From positions 124,001 to 188,000 of the forward strand of contig NZ_JBIMER010000003.1 in the NCBI RefSeq assembly GCF_051262515.1: a stretch of DNA of 64,000 bases, read 5' to 3'. Shown here one piece after another: positions 1 through 8,623 of this stretch (its first letter is position 1; each line of letters starts with the position of its first letter). The stretch comes from Arthrobacter_N sp051262515 (GTDB lineage Bacteria > Actinomycetota > Actinomycetes > Actinomycetales > Micrococcaceae). The translations under genes and the position numbers were made by a program. The notes under the pieces were generated by a model. It saw only the letters and a program-made list of their open reading frames with translations. It was not told the DNA's origin and made no database searches.

Positions 1-884
1 ACGTAGTTGCCCACGCTGGTGGTGATCTGTTCGGAGAGCTCCTGGACGCGGGCCCGGCGCGAGCGCGGGGCCAGACGGTAGAACCAGGCCTTGAGCGAGG
101 GCAGCGAGGCGAGGAAGTAGATCGCCAACACGAGCACCGTCAGCGTTCCGAAAAGCCCCTGGGCGATAATCGTTCCGGCCCCGATGACGCCACCGAAGAC
201 GCCCCCGACGGCGTCTGAGTCCCGGAAGAACCTGTTGACCTCCTCGGTGGCCCGGTCCCGAACCTGGAACTGGTCGTCGATGGTCCGGAAGAATTCGGAG
301 TTGAGGAAGTCGTCGGCGAACCCGGGTGACCGTTCTATGAACTGGCCGGTTTGCGTGACGATCGTGGGTATGAGGGTTCCGAACACGGCGGCGAAGACGC
401 CGGCCAGCAACAGCATCGCCATGATCACGCCCGCCGGCCGGGGCAGGCCGCGGCGTTCGATCCACTTCACCACCGGGTCCAGACCGAGCGCGATGAACAG
501 CGCGACGGCGATCCACACCACGAGTTGTCCGACGTTGGTCAGGATGAAGTAGCCCAGCAATGCCAAGCCGACCCCGACGGTGCCCATGAAACCGACCTGT
601 ATGGGGTGGAGGGCAGCCCGGCCGGCCGCGAGCGCGGCATCGGGATCCACCTCGGCATCGGGCTCGGGCGGGACGTCGAACCGCACGCGCTGCGGCGATC
701 GTCGCAGCGCCGTGCGGAGGCGCCCGACCACGGACGGGGTGGATGGATCCGCAGACGGACCCGTCTGGTCGACCGGGTCGGTGGAGCCGCCGGCCGGAAT
801 GGGGGCTGAAACGTGGGAGGCGTTGTACTCCCCGGACGGTGCGCCGCCGGCGGGGGCACCGTCGTCTTCGGAATGCCTATTCAC
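1..884 (-). CDS. AI-2E family transporter (partial, C-terminus beyond window)
   Basis: About 294 N-terminal residues are visible on the minus strand; the gene runs off the left edge. A long hydrophilic, Pro/Gly/Ala-rich N-terminus (residues 1-90) precedes membrane segments at about 97-115, 119-136 and 151-172, a soluble stretch and a further segment near 250-270. This is the AI-2E/PerM arrangement (Pfam AI-2E_transport), a family of exporters or permeases with few proven substrates. The start is taken as GTG at 884 because a TAGGCT hexamer (896-891, minus strand) ends six bases upstream, the leaderless pattern repeated in this window. The next gene is divergent. The family call is fairly secure; the substrate is unknown. 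Confidence 0.85.
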   Translation of the reverse strand, partial: MNRHSEDDGAPAGGAPSGEYNASHVSAPIPAGGSTDPVDQTGPSADPSTPSVVGRLRTALRRSPQRVRFDVPPEPDAEVDPDAALAAGRAALHPIQVGFMGTVGVGLALLGYFILTNVGQLVVWIAVALFIALGLDPVVKWIERRGLPRPAGVIMAMLLLAGVFAAVFGTLIPTIVTQTGQFIERSPGFADDFLNSEFFRTIDDQFQVRDRATEEVNRFFRDSDAVGGVFGGVIGAGTIIAQGLFGTLTVLVLAIYFLASLPSLKAWFYRLAPRSRRARVQELSEQITTSVGNY

Positions 885-981
885 AGGGCGAGCCTACCCG
901 CCGGAAGCGCGATGTCGGTGCCGTGGCGCAGCGGGGACTGGAAGGTGGACGACAGTGTTGCCAGCCACATGGGGAACACAA

Positions 982-1003
982 ATGGTAACCAATTCGTTAC
1001 CAT
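982..1003. promoter_or_regulatory. Perfect inverted repeat, candidate operator
   Basis: Arms ATGGTAAC (982-989) and GTTACCAT (996-1003) are perfect reverse complements separated by six bases. They lie in the divergent spacer between the AI-2E-type transporter and the secreted hypothetical. The size and symmetry suit a dimeric repressor; no regulator gene lies next to it, so its binder is unknown. Confidence 0.4.
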
Positions 1004-1081
1004 AGAAGTGCGGCCGGTGGCGACCCCTGACCACCGCCGTGTCAAAGCCGTTGGGCGTCTCCATCCGTTAGGTGATTTGTA

Positions 1082-2794
1082 GTGCGACTCTTGTTAGCTG
1101 TGTTGGCAATCCTGCTCGGGGCTGCCGCCCTGGTGCTCGGCATCGGCCAGCGGACCTTCTGGTCCCCGCCAGAGACCGCAACCGCGACGCTTGCGTCCCC
1201 ACTCGGGGATGCCCCGCTGACCGTCGTCGAACCCGGTGTGGCCGGTGTCCACCCGGACGCCGTCGACGTGACCATCGAGGGTGACGGCGAGTTCCTCGTG
1301 GCCTTGGGCCGGAGCGAGGATGTCGACGCGTGGGTGGGCGACGCCGCACACAACACCATCACCGGCGTGGACACCATCCAAGGGCAACTGTTCGCGGAGC
1401 ACACCAAAGGCGGGGCCGAGGTGCCCAACCCCGCGGGCTCCGACCTATGGGTCGATTCGGAGACGGCGGACGGGGAGCTGGTGCACAAGTGGACCGAGCC
1501 CGCGCAGGGCGACTGGTCGCTGCTTTTGGCGGCGGACGGGAAGTCGCCGGCTCCGACGTCGGTCACCGTCTCGTGGCCCAACGACGCGGGCACGCCGTTC
1601 GCCATTCCGCTGATCATCGCCGGCTCGCTACTGCTCGTGTTGGGGCTGGCCCTCACCGTCGTGGCGGGACGCGGACGCGGTGGGCGCGGTGCCAAGGGAA
1701 CTTCGCCCGCGCCCGCGACCGCGCCCCTAGGACACGTCGGCTCGGACCCGGCGTCCGGTGGAGTGGTTAAGCGCGGTGCCGCCGTCGCCGTCGCCGCGGT
1801 GCTGGCCATGGGGTCGGCCACGCCCGCCATCGCGGCGGGAGCCGCCGTGCCGAACTCTCCATCCTCCTCCAGCGATTCCGCGACTGCCGAGCCCGCGGAC
1901 GGAGAGAGCGGCCCACCGGCGGTCCTTCTCGATGTCCAGCTCGAGCGCATCCTGGCGTCCGTCTCGGAGGCGGTGTCCGCGGCCGATTCGGCGAAGGACG
2001 CGAAGAAGCTCGCGGACCGCGTGACCCACCAGGCCCACCAGCTCCGCGAAACCAACTACGACCAGCGTGCCGACGGACTCAAGGTGCCCGCGCCGGCCGC
2101 CGTCGCCGAGGGGCCGCTGCTCTCCGCCGCCGTCACAACCTCGACCGAGTGGCCGCGCACGGTTGTCGCCGTCACGAAGGCGGAAAAGGCGACGGTCCCG
2201 CAGGTTCTCACCCTGACGCAGGCCGACCCGCGGTCCAACTACAAGCTGGTGTCGAGCGTCTCCATGCTGCCGGGCTCCGAGTTCCCCGGCATCGCCGTAG
2301 GCGATCCGGCCGTGACCACCCTCCCGACCGACGCCAAGGATCTGCGCCATACGCCCGAGGTCGCCGCCGCACGCCTGGCCGGGTACCTGAGCGACCCCAG
2401 CTCCAAAGCCAAGGACTCTTTCGCGGACAGCGTGTTCATCACCGCCACGCACGAGGGACAGGACGAGGTGGCACAGGCGAACGAAGACGCCTCGATCGAA
2501 TACTCGCGGAAGGTCGCCAAGGACCGGACCACGGCCGTTTCCACCCCGGACGGCGGCGCCATCGTCACTGCCTATCTGACGAGCACCATGACGGCCCAGC
2601 CCAAGGAAGACGGCGGCACGGTGGCTCTGGACGACCTCAGCGCGGAGCTCGCCGGCGCTAGCACCACGCAGGAACGTGTTGACATCTCCTACGCGGAGCC
2701 GGTGGTCTTCTACATCCCGGCCGCCGGAAGCAAGGAAAAGATCCGTCTGGTTGCCGGCGACGTCCTATTGATGTCGGCGAAGGTCGCCGACTAG
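1082..2794 (+). CDS. Hypothetical membrane/secreted protein
   Basis: A 570-residue protein with no recognised catalytic motif. A hydrophobic N-terminal segment (about residues 2-22) is followed by an extracellular-type region rich in Asp, Gly, Thr and Val. A second hydrophobic segment (about 172-193) leads into a Gly/Arg-rich stretch, and a third (about 229-250) looks like a signal peptide ending in an Ala-rich stretch (SATPAIAAGA). An Ala/Ser/Asp-rich C-terminal region of about 310 residues follows. It therefore looks like two exported modules in one chain. The start is GTG; a weak AGGTG lies about eight bases upstream. The next gene, a thioredoxin/TPR protein, has its own promoter signal. 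A cell-envelope role is inference only. Confidence 0.7.
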   Translation: MRLLLAVLAILLGAAALVLGIGQRTFWSPPETATATLASPLGDAPLTVVEPGVAGVHPDAVDVTIEGDGEFLVALGRSEDVDAWVGDAAHNTITGVDTIQGQLFAEHTKGGAEVPNPAGSDLWVDSETADGELVHKWTEPAQGDWSLLLAADGKSPAPTSVTVSWPNDAGTPFAIPLIIAGSLLLVLGLALTVVAGRGRGGRGAKGTSPAPATAPLGHVGSDPASGGVVKRGAAVAVAAVLAMGSATPAIAAGAAVPNSPSSSSDSATAEPADGESGPPAVLLDVQLERILASVSEAVSAADSAKDAKKLADRVTHQAHQLRETNYDQRADGLKVPAPAAVAEGPLLSAAVTTSTEWPRTVVAVTKAEKATVPQVLTLTQADPRSNYKLVSSVSMLPGSEFPGIAVGDPAVTTLPTDAKDLRHTPEVAAARLAGYLSDPSSKAKDSFADSVFITATHEGQDEVAQANEDASIEYSRKVAKDRTTAVSTPDGGAIVTAYLTSTMTAQPKEDGGTVALDDLSAELAGASTTQERVDISYAEPVVFYIPAAGSKEKIRLVAGDVLLMSAKVAD

Positions 2795-2864
2795 GTAGGC
2801 GGCCACCCGGCCGCGGCGCCGGCGCCGTTCCGAAGAGCGACGAAGGAATGCATAAGGTAGAGGC

Positions 2865-3797
2865 ATGACGAGTACAGAAGAACCCGCAGCGGCGTCCTCC
2901 CGGGGCGCATTCGACCTTTCGTCCCTGGCTGGCCCGGTCCCCGACGCCGCCGGCGGTCCGGGCGACCCGGCCGACCCCGTGACCTCGGCCGGGGCGTGGG
3001 TCCGGTCCGTCACGCAGGAGGACTTCCCCGAATTGGTCACCCTCTCGCAACGGGTGCCCGTGGTGGTCTCGCTGGGAAGCGGCCGCTCGCCGGCGTCCGC
3101 GCAGCTGGACGCGTCCATCGGACGGGTGGTCGACACCTACGCCGGTCGTCTCGTGCTGGCCACGGTGGACACCGATCGGGAGCAGGCCATCGCGCAGGCG
3201 TTCCGGATCCAGCAGATTCCGGCCGTCGTGGCGCTGCTGAACGGACAGCCGGTCCCGTTGTTCCAGGGCGCCGTGGCCGAGGACCAGCTCAGGTCCCTGC
3301 TGGATGAACTGCTGCAGCTGGGTGTGCAGCACGGGGTCGCGGGGACGGTTCCGCCCCTGAGCGGCCCGGCAGAGGAAGCGCCGGTACCGCCGCTGCACCA
3401 GGAGGCCATGGCGGCCATCGACGCCGGGGATTACGACGGTGCGGCAGCGGCCTACCGCAAGGCGCTGGCGGAAAAACCGAACGACGCCGACGCGGCAACC
3501 GGACTGGCGCACGTGCAGCTTCTGCAGAGGACCGCAGGGGCCGACGTGCAGTCCATCCGGACCGAGGCCGCGGAAAACCCGGACTCCTTGCCGGCGCAGC
3601 TGGCCGTGGCCGACCTCGATGTCACCGGCGGTCACGTGGAGGACGCGTTCGCACGGCTCGTTTCGCTGGTGGGGCGCACCGCCGGCGAGGAGCGGGAGAC
3701 CGTTCGGGCGCGGCTGGTCGAGCTCTACACGGTGGTCGGGGCGCAGGATCCGCGCGTCGCCAAGTCCCGTCAGGCCCTGGCCAGGGTGCTTTTCTAG
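2865..3797 (+). CDS. Thioredoxin-fold/TPR co-chaperone, YbbN-like
   Basis: A 310-residue cytoplasmic protein. Residues about 40-150 resemble a thioredoxin fold (central VVVSLGSGRSP strand, LATVDTDRE, then IQQIPAVVALLNGQPV with the cis-Pro loop). The CxxC redox centre is absent, as in actinobacterial YbbN homologues. Residues about 180-300 are helical and TPR-like (AIDAGDYDGAAAAYRKALAEKPNDADA is the clearest repeat, shown here only by its start and end). YbbN-type proteins act as chaperedoxins or co-chaperones. TAAGGT (2853-2858) ends six bases before the ATG, suggesting a leaderless mRNA. The family call is good; the partner is unknown. Confidence 0.8.
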   Translation: MTSTEEPAAASSRGAFDLSSLAGPVPDAAGGPGDPADPVTSAGAWVRSVTQEDFPELVTLSQRVPVVVSLGSGRSPASAQLDASIGRVVDTYAGRLVLATVDTDREQAIAQAFRIQQIPAVVALLNGQPVPLFQGAVAEDQLRSLLDELLQLGVQHGVAGTVPPLSGPAEEAPVPPLHQEAMAAIDAGDYDGAAAAYRKALAEKPNDADAATGLAHVQLLQRTAGADVQSIRTEAAENPDSLPAQLAVADLDVTGGHVEDAFARLVSLVGRTAGEERETVRARLVELYTVVGAQDPRVAKSRQALARVLF

Positions 3798-3807
3798 CCG
3801 CAGCCCC

Positions 3808-3928
3808 TTTCGACGAAGGTAGACGCCACCCCCTCCCGTTTCGACGAGGGCAGATGTCCAAACCGAGCGGATTCCGGACATCTGCCTTCGTCGAAACGGT
3901 GGAGGGGGGCAGCTGCCTTCGTCGAAAA
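3808..3928. repeat. Nested REP-like palindromic repeat, four arms
   Basis: Four copies of a motif close to TTTCGACGAAGGCAGA lie between two genes. Two are direct (3808-3825 and 3838-3859) and two inverted (3876-3897 and 3910-3928). The inner pair forms a 22-base stem with one mismatch and a 16-base loop (3860-3875). C-rich and G-rich spacers between inner and outer arms are also roughly complementary, so the whole block can fold as a two-tier cruciform. It follows a stop codon, so it could act as a terminator or mRNA stabiliser, or be a mobile REP/MITE-type element. No other copy was noticed in the window. Confidence 0.65.
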
Positions 3929-3991
3929 TGTGCGTGGGGTTGCGGAGGAATCCGCCGGGGAGACCGTCCCGCGGTTGGTAGACTAGTGGGC

Positions 3992-4285
3992 ATGAGCCTG
4001 CCTGCAGATCCCTTTGAACGAGACCCCCGCGATCCCGGCACGGGCGGCGGCACCGCGACGCTCGAACGCCAGGAGCAGCAGGAAGTGGAGCCCGGCGACC
4101 GGGATCGATTCGCGCACTACGTCCGCAAGGAAAAGATCATGGAGTCCGCGTTGACCGGGGAACCGGTCATCGCGCTCTGCGGCAAGGTGTGGACCCCGGG
4201 CCGCGACCCGCAGAAGTTCCCGGTGTGCCCGGAGTGCAAGTCCATCTACGAGGGCATCAACCCCGGCGGCGACGACAAGAAGTAG
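3992..4285 (+). CDS. DUF3039 domain-containing protein
   Basis: A 97-residue protein matching the actinobacterial DUF3039 family in length and motifs. An acidic N-terminus is followed by RFAHYVRKEKI, then GEPVIALCGKVWTPGRDP and a C-terminal VCPECK. The isolated Cys plus CPEC motif suggests a small metal-binding (Zn-ribbon-like) protein, which is inference. TAGACT (3979-3984) ends seven bases before this ATG and no Shine-Dalgarno is visible, supporting this start and a leaderless mRNA. An in-frame opening further upstream runs through the palindromic repeat and is not used. Function unknown. Confidence 0.85.
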   Translation: MSLPADPFERDPRDPGTGGGTATLERQEQQEVEPGDRDRFAHYVRKEKIMESALTGEPVIALCGKVWTPGRDPQKFPVCPECKSIYEGINPGGDDKK

Positions 4286-4294
4286 CCACGCACC

Positions 4295-4320
4295 CCGCGG
4301 CCGGAATGCCCGGGCCGCGG
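4295..4320. terminator. GC-rich hairpin after DUF3039 gene
   Basis: CCGCGGCC (4295-4302) and GGCCGCGG (4313-4320) form a perfect 8-bp stem ten bases after the DUF3039 stop codon. There is no clear T-run, so it is only a probable terminator. Confidence 0.4.
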
Positions 4321-4396
4321 CCGTAAACCGCAACGCATGGACCGGCGCCATCGCCGTGCCACACACGCGCCGTTTGGCGTTCCGAGGAGTTTGTTC

Positions 4397-6178
4397 GTGG
4401 ACGATGCCCTGTTCCATGTGGGCGAAAGCATGCCCCCCGCGTACCCCGAGAGGGCCGCGTGGGGGACGGCGCCGAAGCTCCGGCAGTGGCAGACCGAGGC
4501 GTTGGCCGCGTATTTCGCAACGGGTCCGCAGGACTTCCTCGCGGTGGCCACGCCGGGCGCCGGCAAGACCACCTTCGCCCTGCGCGTGGCGGCCATGCTG
4601 GTCGACGCCGGCACGGTCAACCGGATCACGGTCGTCGCGCCCACCGACCACCTCAAGCGCCAGTGGGCGGACGCCGCGGCGCGCATCGGGCTCTCCCTGG
4701 ACCCCAACTTCAAGAACGCGGACGGGCGGCACGGCGCGGGCTTCATCGGCGTGGCCGTGACCTACGCCCAGGTGGCCAGCAAGCCCATGCTGCACCGCGC
4801 CAAGACCGAGGCCGCGCGGACGCTGGTGATCCTGGACGAAATCCACCACGGCGGCGACGCGCTGAGCTGGGGCGAGGGGATCCGCGAGGCCTTCGAACCC
4901 GCCACCCGCAGGCTCGCCCTGACGGGCACGCCGTTCCGCTCGGACACCGCGCCCATCCCGTTCGTCGACTACGTCGAGGACAACGCCGGAATCCGCCGGT
5001 CCAAGGCGGACTACACGTATGGCTACGGCGATGCGCTGAAGGACAACGTGGTCCGTCCGGTGATCTTCATGGCCTACTCGGGCCAGATGCGCTGGCGGAC
5101 GTCGGCCGGCGAGGAGATGGAGGCGCAGCTCGGGGAGGGCTTCACCAAGGACATCACCGCGCACGCCTGGCGCACCGCGCTGAACCCCGAGGGGGAGTGG
5201 ATCCCGTCGGTCCTCGCGGCCGCCGACAGGCGACTCACCGAGGTGCGGCGCACCATTCCGGACGCGGGCGCGCTGGTGATCGCCACCGACCACGACGACG
5301 CACGCGCCTACGCGGCGCAGCTCAAGCGGATCACCGGAGAGCCGGTTACCGTGATCCTTTCCGACGACGCCAAGGCCTCCGCCAAGATCGAGGACTTCTC
5401 CGCCGGGACCCAGCGCTGGATGGTGGCCGTGCGGATGGTCTCCGAAGGCGTGGACGTGCCGCGGTTGGCGGTCGGCGTGTACGCCACCTCCACTTCGACA
5501 CCGCTGTTCTTCGCGCAGGCCGTGGGCCGCTTCGTGCGCTCCCGGAAACGGGGCGAGGTCGCCTCGGTCTTCCTTCCCTCGGTGCCGATCCTCATGGAGC
5601 TCGCCAACCAGATGGAACTCGAGCGGGACCATGCCCTGGACCGGCCGGAAAAGCATGTCGAGGATCCCGAGTTCGTTCCGGAAGACGCCCTGATGGATGA
5701 GGCGAACCGCGAGGACAAGGCCTCCGACTCGCTCACCAAGCAGAAGTTCGAGGCGCTGCAGTCGCAGGCGTCGTTCGACAGGGTCCTGTTCGATGGCGGC
5801 GAGTTCGGAATCGGCGGGACGATGGGCTCCGACGAGGAGCAGGACTTCCTCGGGATTCCCGGCCTGTTGGACGCCGACCAGGTGGGCCACCTGCTGCGGC
5901 AGCGCCAGCAGGAACACGCCACGCGGCGGAGCCGGAAGTCGGCGGTCCAGGGCCAGGAACCCGTTCCGTCGGTCGTGGACCACCGGCAGCTGATGGACCT
6001 GCGCAGCGAACTGTCCAAGAACGTGTCCGCATGGTCCGCCCGGACGGGCACTCCACACGGCGTCATCCACACCAAGCTGCGCGAGGTCTGCGGCGGCCCC
6101 GCCGTGGCACAGGCCAGCGCCGAACAGTTGAACAAGCGCCTCACCAAGCTGCGGGATTGGTTCGTCGGCCGCAAGTAG
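4397..6178 (+). CDS. DEAD/DEAH-box (SF2) helicase
   Basis: About 593 residues. Superfamily 2 motifs are visible in order: a Q-like lead-in (LRQWQTEALAAYF), Walker A in ATPGAGKTT, Walker B as LDEIHHGG (DEIH variant), motif III-like LTGTPFRSD, and motif VI in QAVGRFVRSRKRGE. The layout resembles restriction-enzyme R-subunit or UvrB-type helicases. An acidic C-terminal tail carries QGQEPVPSVVDHRQL. GTG at 4397 is preferred because GAGGAG (4384-4389) stands seven bases upstream; an in-frame ATG at 4337 also exists. Widely conserved in actinobacteria as a stand-alone helicase; no restriction genes are nearby. The nucleic-acid substrate is unknown. Confidence 0.88.
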   Translation: MDDALFHVGESMPPAYPERAAWGTAPKLRQWQTEALAAYFATGPQDFLAVATPGAGKTTFALRVAAMLVDAGTVNRITVVAPTDHLKRQWADAAARIGLSLDPNFKNADGRHGAGFIGVAVTYAQVASKPMLHRAKTEAARTLVILDEIHHGGDALSWGEGIREAFEPATRRLALTGTPFRSDTAPIPFVDYVEDNAGIRRSKADYTYGYGDALKDNVVRPVIFMAYSGQMRWRTSAGEEMEAQLGEGFTKDITAHAWRTALNPEGEWIPSVLAAADRRLTEVRRTIPDAGALVIATDHDDARAYAAQLKRITGEPVTVILSDDAKASAKIEDFSAGTQRWMVAVRMVSEGVDVPRLAVGVYATSTSTPLFFAQAVGRFVRSRKRGEVASVFLPSVPILMELANQMELERDHALDRPEKHVEDPEFVPEDALMDEANREDKASDSLTKQKFEALQSQASFDRVLFDGGEFGIGGTMGSDEEQDFLGIPGLLDADQVGHLLRQRQQEHATRRSRKSAVQGQEPVPSVVDHRQLMDLRSELSKNVSAWSARTGTPHGVIHTKLREVCGGPAVAQASAEQLNKRLTKLRDWFVGRK

Positions 6179-6216
6179 GGTGTTCCGGCGCGGTCCGCGA
6201 CCCGTTCCCGGGACGG

Positions 6217-6843
6217 CTAGGAGATGACGACGCCGGCCGCGCGGAAGGCGGCGGAGGTCGCCGCGGCGTTCTCCGGGTGGACCGCGGCCGTGAGATTCGT
6301 CAGCACCGTCGTCGTGAAGCCCTCCGCCGCGGCGTCGCGCGCCGTGGCGAGCACGCAGTAGTCCGTGGCGATGCCGACGACGTCGACGGATTCGACGCCG
6401 CGCGAACGGAGCCAATCGCCCAACGGCGGCCCCGGGGGCGCCTCGCCCGGTCCCGGCTCCGGCTCGGGCCAGGCCGCGGAATCCGGCCGCGCGCCGGCTC
6501 CCTCGAACCCCGAGTAGGCGGCCGCATACCGGCCCTTGCGGAACCACGCGTCCACGAGTCCGGCCTCGATGGCAGGGGCGAGGCCGTCGTGCGGTTCGGC
6601 GCCACCGGTGCCGGCGACGCAGTGCGGCGGCCAACTGTCGACGTAGTCGGGGTCCGGGGAGAAGTGGTCGCCGGGATCGATGTGCCAGTCCTGCGTCGCG
6701 GCCACCGCCGCGTAGTCCCCGCGGCGCCGCGCGAGGTGTCCGGCGATGCGCGCCGCGACGGCCCCGCCGCCGGCGACCCCCAGGGATCCGCCCTCGCAGA
6801 AGTCGTTCTGCACGTCCACGATGATCAGAGCCCTGCCGGCCAT
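6217..6843 (-). CDS. pncA: Nicotinamidase (isochorismatase family)
   Basis: A 208-residue cysteine hydrolase converting nicotinamide to nicotinate in the NAD salvage pathway. The triad is visible: Asp in IIVDVQNDF near the N-terminus, Lys in WFRKGRYAA, and the nucleophilic Cys in GIATDYCVLATARDA. A metal-site motif DWHIDPGDHF is also present. GGGGAG lies just before the ATG. It follows pncB with a 36-base gap on the same strand, so the two probably form one transcript making nicotinate and then nicotinate mononucleotide. Confidence 0.92.
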   Translation of the reverse strand: MAGRALIIVDVQNDFCEGGSLGVAGGGAVAARIAGHLARRRGDYAAVAATQDWHIDPGDHFSPDPDYVDSWPPHCVAGTGGAEPHDGLAPAIEAGLVDAWFRKGRYAAAYSGFEGAGARPDSAAWPEPEPGPGEAPPGPPLGDWLRSRGVESVDVVGIATDYCVLATARDAAAEGFTTTVLTNLTAAVHPENAAATSAAFRAAGVVIS

Positions 6844-6879
6844 GGTGTCTCCCCGTTCGTCGTGTTCCTGGTCCTGTAA

Positions 6880-8193
6880 CTATTCCTTGTCGATGAATTC
6901 CGTCGGGATGACCGGCTCGCCCTTCTGCAGCCGGCGCGCCACGCCGGGCAGTTCCTGGACGCTGTCGTGGTGGCGTTGGGCGGCCCGGACCACGCCGTCG
7001 GCGCCGGTCCAGCCGTCCAGCAGTTCGCCCCCGGAGACGAACAGGTGGAGCAGCTCGCGGTCGTTGGCGTCCGAATCGGGCCGCTCGCCGATGCCGACGA
7101 GTTCCGCCGTCGCGCGCCCGCGTTCGTTGATCCGCCGGAACGCCGTCTTGCGTCCCCCCACGCTCAGTTTGTTCTTGGCGGCCTTGGCGACGTCGACGAA
7201 CGTTCCGGCGTCGTCCTTGCGGCTAACCAGCTTGTACACCATGGAGGCCGTCGGCGCGCCGGAGCCGGTGACCAGTTCCGTTCCGACGCCGTAGGCGTCC
7301 ACCGGGGCCGACTGCAGCGCCGCGATGGCGTATTCGTCCAGGTCGGACGTGACCATGATGCGCGTGTTGTGGTTGCCGAGGTCGTCCAGCAGGGTGCGCA
7401 CCCAGCGCGCCTGCTCCACCAGGTCGCCCGAGTCGAGCCGGACCGCGCCGAGCTCCGGCCCGGCCACCTCGACGGCGGTTCGGACGCCCTGCTCGACGTC
7501 GTACGTGTCCACCAGCAGTGTGGTTCCCTTGCCCATGGATGCGACCTGCGCCTCGAACGCCGCGCGCTCCGAATCGTGCAGCAGCGTGAACGAATGCGCA
7601 GCCGTCCCCACCGTCTTCAGGCCGTAACGGTAGCCGGCCTCCAGGTTGGAGGTGCTGTCGAAGCCCGCGACGATGGCCGCGCGGGCCGCGCCGACGGCCG
7701 ACTCCTCATGGGTCCGCCGGGACCCCATTTCGATGCAGGGCCGCGTGCCCGCGGAGGCGACCATTCGCGATGCCGCGGATGCCACGGCGGAATCGTGGTT
7801 CAGGACGGACAGGATGAACGTCTCCAGGACGCAGGCCTCCGCGAAGGTCGACTCCACGATGAGGATCGGCGAGTTGGGGAAGTAGAGATCGCCCTCCGCA
7901 TAGCCGTAGATGTTCCCCGAGAACCTGAAGTCGGCGAGGAAGTCGATCGTGGTGGCGTCGACGACCTTGCGGGACGCCAGATGGTCCAGCTGCTCCTGTC
8001 CGAAGCGGAAGTGCCGCAGGCCCTCGAGGATGCGGCCGGTGCCCGCGACGACTCCGTAGCGGCGCCCCTCGGGCAGGCGGCGGGCGAAGGCCTCGAAGAC
8101 CGAGCGGCGGTGGGCGGCTCCCGAATGCAGGGAGGCCTGCAGCATGGTGAGCTCGTAGTGGTCGGTGAAGAGCGAGGTGGGCTGCTGCCACAT
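6880..8193 (-). CDS. pncB: Nicotinate phosphoribosyltransferase
   Basis: A 437-residue enzyme converting nicotinate and PRPP to nicotinate mononucleotide in NAD salvage. Family signatures include LFTDHYELTM at the N-terminus, EMGSRRTHEESA with the conserved HE, a GTAAHSF segment and the phosphate-binding VRLDSGDL. Length is typical. GAGGAG precedes the ATG. It is first in a two-gene unit with pncA and divergent from clpS. The operator-like palindrome found in front of the nad operon is not visible upstream of this gene. Confidence 0.93.
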   Translation of the reverse strand: MWQQPTSLFTDHYELTMLQASLHSGAAHRRSVFEAFARRLPEGRRYGVVAGTGRILEGLRHFRFGQEQLDHLASRKVVDATTIDFLADFRFSGNIYGYAEGDLYFPNSPILIVESTFAEACVLETFILSVLNHDSAVASAASRMVASAGTRPCIEMGSRRTHEESAVGAARAAIVAGFDSTSNLEAGYRYGLKTVGTAAHSFTLLHDSERAAFEAQVASMGKGTTLLVDTYDVEQGVRTAVEVAGPELGAVRLDSGDLVEQARWVRTLLDDLGNHNTRIMVTSDLDEYAIAALQSAPVDAYGVGTELVTGSGAPTASMVYKLVSRKDDAGTFVDVAKAAKNKLSVGGRKTAFRRINERGRATAELVGIGERPDSDANDRELLHLFVSGGELLDGWTGADGVVRAAQRHHDSVQELPGVARRLQKGEPVIPTEFIDKE

Positions 8194-8315
8194 GCGCGGT
8201 ACTCCTCGGTCGGCGGGTGGGCGGTGGGGCGGCCCCCGGCCGCCGTCCCTGCCACTCTAGATCAGTAACTCCGGGCGAGGGCCGGCGCGTGACGGTGCGG
8301 TCGTAGAATGGGTGC

Positions 8316-8621
8316 ATGCCAGTGATCACCGCCCAGACCGATGTCCTGCCCCGGGCCGAGACCGAAGGCGTTGTCCGCCTCGACGTTCCCTACGTGCTGA
8401 TCGTATGGAACGATCCGGTCAACCTCATGAGCTACGTCAGCTTCGTGTTCCGCAGCCACTTCGGCTACAGCGAGGCCAAGGCCGACGCCCTGATGCTGGA
8501 GGTGCACCAGGCCGGCCGGTCCGTCGTCGCCACCGGGACGCGCGAGAAGATCGAGACCGACGTCGCGGCGATGCACGGTTTCGGGCTGTGGGCCACGCTC
8601 CAGCGGGCGGACGAGTCCTAG
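8316..8621 (+). CDS. clpS: ATP-dependent Clp protease adaptor ClpS
   Basis: A 101-residue adaptor that delivers N-degron substrates to ClpAP/ClpCP. The conserved core is visible: VLIVWNDPVNLMSYV, then FRSHFGYSEAKADALMLEVHQAGRSVV. It is followed two bases later by a DUF2017 gene, the usual actinobacterial pairing. TAGAAT (8304-8309) ends six bases before the ATG and there is no Shine-Dalgarno, so the mRNA is probably leaderless. Confidence 0.93.
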   Translation: MPVITAQTDVLPRAETEGVVRLDVPYVLIVWNDPVNLMSYVSFVFRSHFGYSEAKADALMLEVHQAGRSVVATGTREKIETDVAAMHGFGLWATLQRADES

Positions 8622-8623
8622 GC

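Noticed and set aside
4397..6178. Restriction-modification or defence system around the SF2 helicase
   Set aside because: No methyltransferase, nuclease or specificity gene is adjacent; the neighbours are housekeeping genes.
3983..6634. 883-codon open frame on the minus strand
   Set aside because: It lies antisense to the SF2 helicase and pncA region, has the Arg/Gly/Ala/Pro/His-rich composition of a GC-rich shadow frame and shows no domain.
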